DNA from: Actinomadura alba
Lineage (GTDB): Bacteria > Actinomycetota > Actinomycetes > Streptosporangiales > Streptosporangiaceae
Direction of reading: 5' to 3'
NCBI RefSeq assembly: GCF_014323705.1
Contig: NZ_JABVEC010000020.1
Location: 1 to 64,000, forward strand
DNA length: 64,000 bases
In this document: piece after piece, positions 8,749-16,047 of the stretch
Numbering within the stretch: position 1 is the first letter of the stretch
Layout: each line of letters starts with the position of its first letter
Program-made: the position numbers and the translations under genes
The notes under the pieces: model-generated
What the model was told of the DNA's origin: nothing
The model's input: the letters and a program-made list of their open reading frames with translations, nothing else
Database searches by the model: none

Positions 8749-9825
8749 GTGGTGACATCCTCAATGCCGACCGTTCCCTATACCCTCACCCGGCTCGGCG
8801 TCGTCATGACGCCCGAACCCGGCAACGAGTTCGAAGCCGAGGGCGTGCTCAACCCCGCGAGCGGGCGGACGCCCGACGGCCGGCTGCACCTGCTCCCGCG
8901 CCTGGTCGCGAGCGGCAACGTCTCCCGGGTCGGGCTCGCCGAGGTCGTCCTGGACGGCGGCGTGCCGGTCGGCGTCGAGCGCCGCGGCGTCGTGCTCTCG
9001 CCGGACGAGGGCTGGGAACGCGGGCTCAACAACGCCGGTGTGGAGGACCCGCGCATCACCTGGGTGCCGCGGCTCGGCGTGCACCTGATGACGTACGTCG
9101 CCTACGGCCCGCTCGGCCCCAAACTCGCGCTCGCCGTGTCGGACGACCTGCGGCACTGGCGGCGCCTGGGTCCGCTGCACTTCGCGTACCAGCCGGATCT
9201 CGACACCGACCTGAACCTCTTCCCCAACAAGGACGCGGTGTTCTTCCCCGAACCGGTGCCGGGCCCGGACGGCGAGCCGGCGTACGCGATGCTGCACCGG
9301 CCGATGTGGGACCTCGGCTGGTTCCGGCCGGGTGAGGGCGTCCACCTGCCGGCGGGGGTCACCGACGAGCGGCCGGGCATCTGGGTGTCGTACGTCCCGG
9401 CCGCCGAGGTCGAACGCGACCTGGGCGCTCTGGTCCGCCAGCGGGACCACCGGCTGGTCGCACTGTCCGCGTACCCCTTCGAGGAGCTCAAGATCGGAGC
9501 TGGGCCCGCACCCATCCGCGTCGAGGAGGGCTGGCTGCTGATCCACCACGGCGTCAGCGGGCACATCCCGCCCGGCTGGGATCCCACGAACCAGCAGGTG
9601 CGCTACGGAGCCGGCGCCATGCTGCTGGATCCGGCCGACGTCACCCGTGTCCTCGCCCGCACGGCGACACCGATCCTTGAGCCGGAGACGCCGGACGAGC
9701 GGGACGGCACGGTCGCCAACGTGGTGTTCCCCACCGCGATCGAAGAGGTCGACGGGGTGCGGTACGTCTTCTACGGCATGGCGGACGCCAAGATCGGGGT
9801 CACTCGGCTGGATCGGGTCGGATGA
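8749..9825 (+). CDS. GH130-family glycoside phosphorylase or hydrolase
   Basis: This 358-residue cytoplasmic protein has the five-bladed propeller pattern of GH130. The hallmark GVEDPRI includes Asp100, the expected catalytic acid; further matches are NLFPNKDAVFFPEP, WLLIHHGVS and the late Asp in PETPDERDG. GH130 enzymes cleave beta-mannosidic or related linkages, often by phosphorolysis. I cannot tell phosphorylase from hydrolase by eye. The GTG start at 8749 lies just after the permease stop; an in-frame ATG at 8764 is an alternative. The operon suggests the imported oligosaccharide is its substrate. Confidence 0.82.
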   Translation: MVTSSMPTVPYTLTRLGVVMTPEPGNEFEAEGVLNPASGRTPDGRLHLLPRLVASGNVSRVGLAEVVLDGGVPVGVERRGVVLSPDEGWERGLNNAGVEDPRITWVPRLGVHLMTYVAYGPLGPKLALAVSDDLRHWRRLGPLHFAYQPDLDTDLNLFPNKDAVFFPEPVPGPDGEPAYAMLHRPMWDLGWFRPGEGVHLPAGVTDERPGIWVSYVPAAEVERDLGALVRQRDHRLVALSAYPFEELKIGAGPAPIRVEEGWLLIHHGVSGHIPPGWDPTNQQVRYGAGAMLLDPADVTRVLARTATPILEPETPDERDGTVANVVFPTAIEEVDGVRYVFYGMADAKIGVTRLDRVG

Positions 9826-11033
9826 GCGGGACGGCCCGGCCACTCGGTCTGGGAGTCGCAGGAGCCGGAGGGTTCGCGGAGTTCATCACCGCCGCCGTCG
9901 CCGACCTGCCGTCCGTACGGCTCGCCGCGGTCACCGACGCCGACCACGAACGGGCGGCACGGCTGGCGGCGGCCACCGGAATCACCGCGTGCCGGTGGCC
10001 GGAGCTGCTGACGAACCCGGACATCGACGCGATCGTGGTGGCCACTCCCCCGGACACGCATGCGGAACTGGCCATCGCGGCGCTGCGGGCCGGCAAGCAT
10101 GTGTTCTGCGAGAAACCGCTGGCGACCACGCTGGAGGACGCCGACGCGGTCCGCGATGCGGTGCGGGCCACCGGGCAGGTCCTCGGCGTCGACCACGTCC
10201 TCCGGTACAACCCCCTGCTGCGTCTCATCGGCGCGCTGCGCGCGGACGGAACGCTCGGTCCCGTCCAGCGGTTCCTGTTCGAGAACGACGCCGCCGACGA
10301 GGACCTGCCGGCCGGCCACTGGTTCTGGGATCCGGCCGCGAGCGGCGGGATCCTCGTCGAGCACGGCGTCCACTTCTTCGACGCGGCGGCCGCGCTCATG
10401 GGCGGTCCGGCCGTGCGGGTCCAGGCGATGGGTGCGATCCGCCCCGGCGGCGACGCGACCGGGGTGACCGACCTGGTGGTGGCGACCGCGGCCCATCCCG
10501 ATGGCGCGCTGGCGACGTTCGCGCACGGATTCAGCCATCCGCGCCGGTGCGAGCGGCAGCTCACGCGCATCGACTTCGGCACCGCCGAGGCCCGCCTGTC
10601 GGGCTGGATCCCGGTCACCGCCGAACTGGACCTGTGGACCGACGACGCCGGCGTCGCGAAGTTGCGGCGGCTCCCGGAGCGTGCGGCCGACCTGCTCGGC
10701 GTGCCCGGTCACCGGCTGACCGGGGCCGAGAAGGTCGATGTCACGGTGACCGCGAACGCCGGCCCCGCCGCCGCCCGCGGCCGAGGGCACGACCGGGTTC
10801 TCCCGCACCACGTGTCGGTGCTGGTGGACCTGGGTGGTGCGGGCGCCAAGCAGCGGGTGTACGCCGAGAGCGTCCGGGCCGCCGTCCACGACCTGGCGTG
10901 CCGCGCCCGCGAAGGCGGCCGTCCGGTCGCCGACGTCGACAGCGGCTGGACGGCGGTGGCCACGGCTCTCGCCGGCACCGAATCCCTCCGTACCGGCACA
11001 ACAGTCGAGATAACCCAGATCAACGCTTCCTGA
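9822..11033 (+). CDS. Gfo/Idh/MocA-family oxidoreductase
   Basis: The 403-residue protein has an N-terminal Rossmann domain (LGLGVAGAGGFAEFITAAV), the VVATPPDTHAELAIAALRAG strand-helix and the EKPLATT motif with the catalytic Lys. A C-terminal alpha/beta substrate domain includes GILVEHGVHFFDAAAALMGG. It overlaps the GH130 gene by 4 nt. NAD(P)-dependent oxidation, reduction or epimerisation of a sugar or inositol derivative released by the GH130 enzyme is the likely role. It ends 15 nt before the secreted-protein gene. Confidence 0.9.
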   Translation: MSGTARPLGLGVAGAGGFAEFITAAVADLPSVRLAAVTDADHERAARLAAATGITACRWPELLTNPDIDAIVVATPPDTHAELAIAALRAGKHVFCEKPLATTLEDADAVRDAVRATGQVLGVDHVLRYNPLLRLIGALRADGTLGPVQRFLFENDAADEDLPAGHWFWDPAASGGILVEHGVHFFDAAAALMGGPAVRVQAMGAIRPGGDATGVTDLVVATAAHPDGALATFAHGFSHPRRCERQLTRIDFGTAEARLSGWIPVTAELDLWTDDAGVAKLRRLPERAADLLGVPGHRLTGAEKVDVTVTANAGPAAARGRGHDRVLPHHVSVLVDLGGAGAKQRVYAESVRAAVHDLACRAREGGRPVADVDSGWTAVATALAGTESLRTGTTVEITQINAS

Positions 11034-11048
11034 CCCGGGAGGGTGACC

Positions 11049-13079
11049 ATGTCCATCCATCGGTCCATCCGTCGCAGAACCTTCCTCGCCGCCGGCGCCG
11101 TCGGGCTGCCGCTGGCCGCCGCGGGCGTCACCGCACCGGCGGCCGGCGCGGCCTCCGCCGGGCCCGCCGGCCGACTGACCAACCTCGCCCATCTCGACTG
11201 GCTCCGCGCGGCGATCACTCCGCCGGACCAGCCCGGCCACAGCACCTACCGGCTCACCGACGAGCCGGCGATCGGCGTGCTGTGGACCTACGCCGACCGG
11301 CAGCCGGACGGCACCTACAAGCGGATCGGCGGCGGCACCTACGACCCGGCCACCGACACCTACGGTCAGGGCGCGTTCAACGCCGACGACATCAGCCGCG
11401 CCGCCGTGGTGTACATCCGGCACTGGCAGACGACCGGCGCGCCGAGCAGCCGTACCGCGGCCTACCAACTCCTGCGCGGCCTCACCTACCTCCAGACAAC
11501 GGCCGGCCAGAGCGCCGGCAACGTCGTGCTGTGGATGCAGCCGGACGGCACGCTCAACCCCAGCGCCGAGCCGAAGGAGCTCCCGGACCCCTCCGACAGT
11601 TCGGACTCGTACTGGCTGGCCCGCACCATCTGGGCGCTGGGCGAAGGTCATGCGGCCTTCGCCCGCACCGATCGGCGCTTCGCCCGGTTCCTCGGCGACC
11701 GGCTCCAGCTCGCACTCGACGCCGTCGACCGGCACGTACTCGGCCGGTACGGCGAGTGGCTGGACATCGACGGCACCCGGGTGCCTGCCTGGCTGATCGC
11801 CGACGGTGCCGACGCGACCGGCGAGGCGCTCCTCGGGCTCACGGCCTACGTGCGGGCGAGCGGCGACCCTCGGGCGCGCGGCGTGCTGGCCAAGCTCTCC
11901 GAAGGGGTGGCGGCGATGCGGGCCGGCACTCCCCGGACCTGGCCGTTCGGAGCCGTACTGCCGTGGGCGCTGTCCCGGGCGGTCTGGCACGCCTGGGGCG
12001 GGCTCGCCCCCGCCGGCCTGGCCCGGTCGTACGACGTCCTGGGCGACAAGCGGCTGCTCGACGCCGCGCTGACCGACGTCGCATCGTTCACCCCGCACCT
12101 GCTGATCACCGCCGGACCACAGAACGGCTGGCTGCCGACGCCGAGCGACCCGGTCCAGATCGCCTACGGTGCGCAGTCGCGGGTGGAGTCCCTGCTCGCG
12201 GCGGCCGACGCGGGAGACCGGCCACGGCTGCGCGCCCTTGCCGGTGTCGCGGCGTCGTGGTTCTTCGGCAACAACCCCGCGGGCACGCCGATGTACGACC
12301 CGGCGACCGGCCGTACCTTCGACGGAGTGGACGGCGGGGGGAAGGTCAACCAGAACTCCGGCGCCGAGTCCGCCATCCACGGGTTGCTGGCCGTGCTCGC
12401 GCTGGACAGCGCGCCGGACGCCGCGGCCGTGGCGCGCACCGCCACGGTGGTCGAGCGAACCGGCTGGCGGCTCATCGAAGCCGAGACCGGCACACTGTCG
12501 GGTGACGCGGGCCCGCACCAGCCCAGCGGCGCCTGGACCGGCGAGAGCCTGTGGAGCGGCGGAGCCGGCGTACGCCTCGGCCCGGGCGGGCGGCTCGTGC
12601 TCGACGTGCCGATCACCGAGCCGAGCGTTCTGATGCCGGCGGTGGAACTCGCGCCGGACGCGGGTACGAGCGAATGGCGGGTGGGCGCCGAAGCCGTCGG
12701 GCTGGTCGATCATGGGGCGGTAGGCGCGCAGGGCGACTCCCCCGCGCCGGGCCTGCTGGCGGTCCGGACACTGCCGCGGACGGTGCAGCGCGGCGGCACG
12801 GTGACCGTGACCGGCGTACGCGGCACCACGGTGGTCGACGGGCTACTGGTGCAGCCCGAGGTGGAACGGCTGGTCCTCGATGGCGGCGGCCACGGGACCG
12901 CCCTGCTGCGCAGCTTCGGCACCGGACCGCGCCGCGCCGTCGTGCGCGTACCCGGCGTGGGTGCCGCGACCGCCTGGGTCTTCGACGAGACCGGCCGGAC
13001 CGTGCACACGACGAAGGCGACCGGCCCCGTCGTCACGGTGACCCTGCCCGCCGGAGGAGGTGCGCTCATCCGCCGCTGA
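11049..13079 (+). CDS. Tat-exported six-hairpin-like protein with C-terminal beta domain
   Basis: The 676-residue protein starts with a Tat signal (RRRTFLAAGAVGLPLAAAG). I prefer the ATG at 11049 because GGGAGG lies 6-11 nt upstream; an in-frame GTG at 11043 is possible. Residues about 40-460 look like an (alpha/alpha)6 toroid with recurring Trp/Tyr-rich helices. It has a short motif NQNSGAESAIHGLLAVLAL near the end of the toroid, as seen in several secreted glycosidase-like families. The last 200 residues are beta-rich. As last gene of the LacI operon it may trim a polysaccharide outside the cell and supply oligosaccharide to the transporter. Precise activity is unknown. Confidence 0.72.
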   Translation: MSIHRSIRRRTFLAAGAVGLPLAAAGVTAPAAGAASAGPAGRLTNLAHLDWLRAAITPPDQPGHSTYRLTDEPAIGVLWTYADRQPDGTYKRIGGGTYDPATDTYGQGAFNADDISRAAVVYIRHWQTTGAPSSRTAAYQLLRGLTYLQTTAGQSAGNVVLWMQPDGTLNPSAEPKELPDPSDSSDSYWLARTIWALGEGHAAFARTDRRFARFLGDRLQLALDAVDRHVLGRYGEWLDIDGTRVPAWLIADGADATGEALLGLTAYVRASGDPRARGVLAKLSEGVAAMRAGTPRTWPFGAVLPWALSRAVWHAWGGLAPAGLARSYDVLGDKRLLDAALTDVASFTPHLLITAGPQNGWLPTPSDPVQIAYGAQSRVESLLAAADAGDRPRLRALAGVAASWFFGNNPAGTPMYDPATGRTFDGVDGGGKVNQNSGAESAIHGLLAVLALDSAPDAAAVARTATVVERTGWRLIEAETGTLSGDAGPHQPSGAWTGESLWSGGAGVRLGPGGRLVLDVPITEPSVLMPAVELAPDAGTSEWRVGAEAVGLVDHGAVGAQGDSPAPGLLAVRTLPRTVQRGGTVTVTGVRGTTVVDGLLVQPEVERLVLDGGGHGTALLRSFGTGPRRAVVRVPGVGAATAWVFDETGRTVHTTKATGPVVTVTLPAGGGALIRR

Positions 13080-13135
13080 CCGTCGAGAGAGCTGGTTGGA
13101 AGAGCAGGGCGTTCGGGCCGTACAAAACCTTGTCT

Positions 13136-13167
13136 CCAGGCACAGGCGGTTGCCCGCCTGTGCCTGG
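13136..13167 (+). terminator. Perfect 14-bp hairpin terminating the LacI operon
   Basis: CCAGGCACAGGCGG (13136-13149) and its exact reverse complement (13154-13167) enclose the loop TTGC. It lies 57 nt after the last operon stop and before the XRE promoter. There is no U-run, but the stem is very stable. Confidence 0.8.
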
Positions 13168-13191
13168 TGCGGGTCGAGGGCGTGCCGATGG

Positions 13192-13280
13192 CGAACGTTC
13201 GATCATAGGCGAATCCGGAGCGTGTTCGATTCCTACATGGTGTAACCGCCGTGGCCTCTGGCAACGTTTGTTCGACGAAC
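13192..13280 (+). promoter_or_regulatory. Promoter region of the XRE gene with two GTTCG/CGAAC palindromes
   Basis: CGAACGTTCG (13192-13201) and GTTCGACGAAC (13270-13280) are perfect palindromes built on the same GTTCG half-site. A further GTTCGAT lies near 13212. The second palindrome sits 22 nt before the XRE start. The shared half-site suggests autoregulation by the XRE protein; this is inferred from symmetry only. Confidence 0.4.
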
Positions 13281-13301
13281 ATTCCCCCCGGAAGGTCCAC
13301 C

Positions 13302-14183
13302 ATGACCAGCCCCTTCGTACGCCGCCGACGCCTCGCCGCAGAGCTGCGCGCGCTCCGCGAAGCTCGCGGAATGACGGCCGACAGCCTGTCCAGGCTGATC
13401 CATCAGTCCCGCATGAAGATCTCCAAACTGGAGAACGCCCATATCCGCCCCGACCTCGCCGAGGTCATGAAGATCCTCGACGCTTTAGAGGTGACCGGCG
13501 ATAAGTGGCACGAGATCGTCCGCATCGCCCGCGACGCCGCGGAGAGAGGCTGGTGGGACTCCTTCGGCGACGCGATGGGCGACCGCCAGCGCATTTACGC
13601 CGACATCGAGTCGGGCGCCGAGACCATCCGTGAATATCAGCCCGGTGCGGTGCCGGGCATCCTGCAGACCCCGGAGTACACCTGGGCGTTGATCGAGCTC
13701 GCCAAGGCCGAAGGGCCGATCGGCTATCTTCCCGAACGCCTGGCGGAGGCGCGGCTCCAGCGGCAACGAACCGTGCTGTGCCCCGGTGGCCCGCCGTACG
13801 AGGTGATCCTCGATGAGGTGGGGCTTCGCCGATTCAGTGTGCCGCCCGAGGTGATGCGCACCCAACTGCACCACATCATCAACATCGCCGAGACCGAGCC
13901 CCGAGTCACCATCCGGGTCTTCCCGCTGGTCACCGGCATGGTCGAGACTCTGATGCCGAGGTCACAGCTCATCCTGTTCACCTTTCCCGACCCGTCCGAT
14001 CCGCCGATGGCGGTCGCCGCGACCGTGTCCGCCGACCTCTTCCACACCGAACCCGACGAGGTCGCCCGGTACCTGCGCCGGTACGGCTATGTGCGAAACG
14101 CGGCACTATCGGAGGTGAGCAGCCTTACCCTCCTAGGCGAGCTCGCCGACCAGATCATCGACCAGGCAGGACCGCACACATGA
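13302..14183 (+). CDS. XRE-family regulator with DUF5753 domain
   Basis: The 293-residue protein has an HTH_31-type helix-turn-helix (about residues 8-60, RLAAELRALREARGMTADSL) and a C-terminal DUF5753 domain containing YQPGAVPGILQTPEYTWALI. GGAAGG upstream supports the ATG at 13302. These proteins are very common in actinomycetes and are nearly always paired with a small DUF397 protein, as here (4-nt overlap). Family knowledge links such pairs to developmental or toxin-antitoxin-like regulation; the specific target is unknown. Confidence 0.93.
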   Translation: MTSPFVRRRRLAAELRALREARGMTADSLSRLIHQSRMKISKLENAHIRPDLAEVMKILDALEVTGDKWHEIVRIARDAAERGWWDSFGDAMGDRQRIYADIESGAETIREYQPGAVPGILQTPEYTWALIELAKAEGPIGYLPERLAEARLQRQRTVLCPGGPPYEVILDEVGLRRFSVPPEVMRTQLHHIINIAETEPRVTIRVFPLVTGMVETLMPRSQLILFTFPDPSDPPMAVAATVSADLFHTEPDEVARYLRRYGYVRNAALSEVSSLTLLGELADQIIDQAGPHT

Positions 14184-14371
14184 CCGGGAAGTACAGCGGC
14201 TGGCGCAAGTCGCGCCGCAGTGAGCCGAACGAATCCTGCGTGGAGGTGGCGTCCGCCGCCGACGGCACCATCGGAGTCCGCGACACCAAGGCCCATGGCA
14301 CCGGCCCCATCCTCGAGTTCACCCGCCGCGAATGGGTCGCCTTCGTGCGGTCCGTACGAGCCGGCGACTGA
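14180..14371 (+). CDS. DUF397 domain protein
   Basis: The 63-residue protein spans one DUF397 unit: W-R-K-S-R-S near the N-terminus, CVEVA, VRDTKAHG and LEFTRREWVAFVRSVRAGD at the end. It overlaps the XRE gene by ATGA and is thus translationally coupled. It is probably the small partner that modulates the XRE regulator. Confidence 0.93.
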   Translation: MTGKYSGWRKSRRSEPNESCVEVASAADGTIGVRDTKAHGTGPILEFTRREWVAFVRSVRAGD

Positions 14372-14638
14372 CGTACGCCCGGCTCACCCCTCCACTGGTC
14401 CATGAACGTGCGAGTTGGAGGACCCGTCGTTGAGCTGGCTCGGGAGGATGTCCGGGCGCTCGTCGGCGGTTGCCTGCAGTGCGGCCTTCTCGGCTGGGCC
14501 ACGTTGGCCCTGCTAGAGCGGCCATCGCACCCTTCGTGATGCCGCTCCGAAATAACTGAATGTATTCGATCACTTACAAGACCGATGCGAACTCTCCAGT
14601 GCCGAGCTACGCTCTTTCTCATGGCTGCACAACGTACG
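14372..14638. other. Intergenic stretch without a supported gene
   Basis: The 267 nt between the DUF397 gene and the antitoxin promoter contain no frame with recognisable family features or ribosome-binding site. I see no repeat or strong hairpin here. Confidence 0.4.
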
Positions 14639-14650
14639 TACAATCTCCTC
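14639..14650 (+). promoter_or_regulatory. -10 box TACAAT of a leaderless promoter for the DUF1778 antitoxin
   Basis: TACAAT (14639-14644) is followed by 6 nt and then ATG at 14651, the geometry of an actinomycete leaderless promoter. No Shine-Dalgarno sequence precedes this ATG. The alternative upstream starts (14585, 14621) also lack one. Confidence 0.55.
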
Positions 14651-14926
14651 ATGGGGACCAAGGACGAGCGCATCAACCTTCGGGTCGATGCCGGCCAGAA
14701 GAGCCTGCTCGAAGCGGCGTCCGAAGCAGAGCAGACCAGCGTGTCGGCCTTCGTCCTGTCTGCCGCTACCGCGGCGGCATCGAATGTGCTCGCCGACCGC
14801 CGTGCGTTCATCCTCGACGAACAGGCGTGGACCGCGTTCGACGCGGCCTCGAAGCAGCCCGCGCGAGAGGTTCCGGGTCTCCGCCGGTTGATGACGGATC
14901 CGACCGTGCTCGACCATGTCGAGTGA
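14651..14926 (+). CDS. DUF1778 antitoxin (TacA-like, ribbon-helix-helix)
   Basis: The 91-residue protein starts MGTKDERINLRVDAGQKSLL, the N-terminal ribbon-helix-helix of DUF1778 antitoxins. The second helix SAFVLSAATAAASNVLADRR and the Leu/Asp-rich C-terminus match the part that wraps the GNAT toxin. Its stop overlaps the GTG of the toxin gene. It should neutralise the toxin at 14923 and autorepress the operon. I chose the start on the -10 position. Confidence 0.88.
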   Translation: MGTKDERINLRVDAGQKSLLEAASEAEQTSVSAFVLSAATAAASNVLADRRAFILDEQAWTAFDAASKQPAREVPGLRRLMTDPTVLDHVE

Positions 14927-15429
14927 AGCTCTCTCCCGTAGAACCGCTGACCCGTACCCACCAGATCGACGAGTTCGACTGCGGTTCCGCCGCCCAGAGT
15001 GAGTGGTTGCGGCGTTACGCGCTGCAGGCGCACGCATCGGGTGGCTCCAGGGTCTACGTGGCCAGCGATCTCAGCACCGACCGGGTGGTCGGTTACTACG
15101 CCCTGGCAGCCGGTAGCGTCGGAAGAGCAGATTGCCCCCGGCGTCTTCTTCAGGGCGCTGGTGGTTACGACCAGCCGGTGATCCTGCTGACCCGCCTCGG
15201 AGTGGACCGTGGCACCCAGGGAGCCGGACTCGGCAAGGCCCTACTCGTAGACGCCCTCCACCGGGTCAACGCCGCCGCGGACCTGATCGGCGTCCGAGCC
15301 CTCCTGATCCACTGTGAGAGCGAGAGCGCACGCGCCTTCTACCTGAAGCCGGCGCAGTTCGACGAAAGCCCCACAGACCCCCTGCATCTACTGCTCCTAC
15401 TCAAGGATCTTCGTAAAGCCCTCACGTGA
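14923..15429 (+). CDS. GNAT-family toxin (TacT-like aminoacyl-tRNA acetyltransferase)
   Basis: The 168-residue protein has the GNAT acetyl-CoA loop (VDRGTQGAGLGKALLVDALH), the central YYALAAGSV strand and the C-terminal FDESPTDPLHLLLLLKDLRK that marks DUF1778-linked toxins. Family members acetylate the amino group of charged tRNAs and block translation. The GTG start overlaps the antitoxin stop (GTGA). One small difference from usual members is FYLKPAQFDESP, where most have FY..F.F; the pair otherwise looks complete. Confidence 0.87.
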   Translation: MKLSPVEPLTRTHQIDEFDCGSAAQSEWLRRYALQAHASGGSRVYVASDLSTDRVVGYYALAAGSVGRADCPRRLLQGAGGYDQPVILLTRLGVDRGTQGAGLGKALLVDALHRVNAAADLIGVRALLIHCESESARAFYLKPAQFDESPTDPLHLLLLLKDLRKALT

Positions 15430-15474
15430 TGGCGCGGACGGTCATCCAGTCTCGCGGCCCGTGGATGCACGATC

Positions 15475-15990
15475 CTATTCGGCTACGTTCTTCCAGAACC
15501 GGATGAACTGCTGCTCCAGGCCGATTCCGGCTTCCAGCGCGTGTCTCATGCCGGGTGGCAAGCCCTGCTCCGTGATGTCGAATTCCTGCCGGGTCTGTTC
15601 GTACTCGGCGAGTTTCTGCTGGTGTGCGGCCAGCTGCGCCGCGGCAAGTTTCTTCGGGTCGCCGCCGAAGAAGAGCTTGAGCGTCGCGGGGTCGCGTGCC
15701 TCGTAGAGCTCGGAGGACGGTTCCGCGCGCCAGGCGTTGAGCTCGGCGAGGCCGTCGTCGGTGAGCCGGTAGAGGCGGCGGCGCCGCCCGGTCTGCTCCC
15801 GCTCCTCGTGCAGTAGCCCGGCCTTCGCGAGGCGCTCGGCCTCGGTGTAGAGCTGGGTGTGCGGGAGGGCCCAGAAGTTGACCACGCTCTTGGCGGAGAA
15901 CAGCTTCAGGTCGTAGACCGTCGCCGGCTGGCAGTGCTCGACCAGGCCGAGGATGACGTACGACGTGGTCGTCAAACGGACCGTTGACAT
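15475..15990 (-). CDS. PadR-family transcriptional regulator
   Basis: The 171-residue protein has an N-terminal winged helix (TTTSYVILGLVEHCQPATVY, TQLYTEAERLAKAGLL, wing GRRRRLYRLTDDG) and a C-terminal helical dimerisation domain rich in Glu/Gln. I use the ATG at 15990; longer in-frame starts overlap the divergent gene. The perfect inverted repeat at 16014-16038 is a likely operator. It diverges from the carotenoid oxygenase gene, the probable target. Confidence 0.88.
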   Translation of the reverse strand: MSTVRLTTTSYVILGLVEHCQPATVYDLKLFSAKSVVNFWALPHTQLYTEAERLAKAGLLHEEREQTGRRRRLYRLTDDGLAELNAWRAEPSSELYEARDPATLKLFFGGDPKKLAAAQLAAHQQKLAEYEQTRQEFDITEQGLPPGMRHALEAGIGLEQQFIRFWKNVAE

Positions 15991-16013
15991 GCACCTGAGG
16001 CTAACGTACCTTC

Positions 16014-16038
16014 CGAATGGTTCAGTCCGTACCATTCG
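16014..16038. promoter_or_regulatory. Perfect inverted repeat CGAATGGT-N9-ACCATTCG, likely PadR operator
   Basis: Two exact 8-bp half-sites lie in the 57-nt gap between the PadR gene and the carotenoid oxygenase gene, 10 nt before the GTG of the latter. The spacing of 17 bp between half-site starts suits a dimeric winged-helix protein. A bound repressor would block both divergent promoters. Confidence 0.7.
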
Positions 16039-16047
16039 AGGTGAATC

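Noticed and set aside
9771..12713. 980-codon minus-strand frame
   Set aside because: It lies opposite the oxidoreductase and toroid-protein genes, which have clear families, ribosome sites and operon context.
13195..13235. tRNA-like T-loop (GTTCGATTC)
   Set aside because: The flanks do not form a T-stem and no acceptor or anticodon arms can be found; the GTTCG words are better read as operator half-sites.
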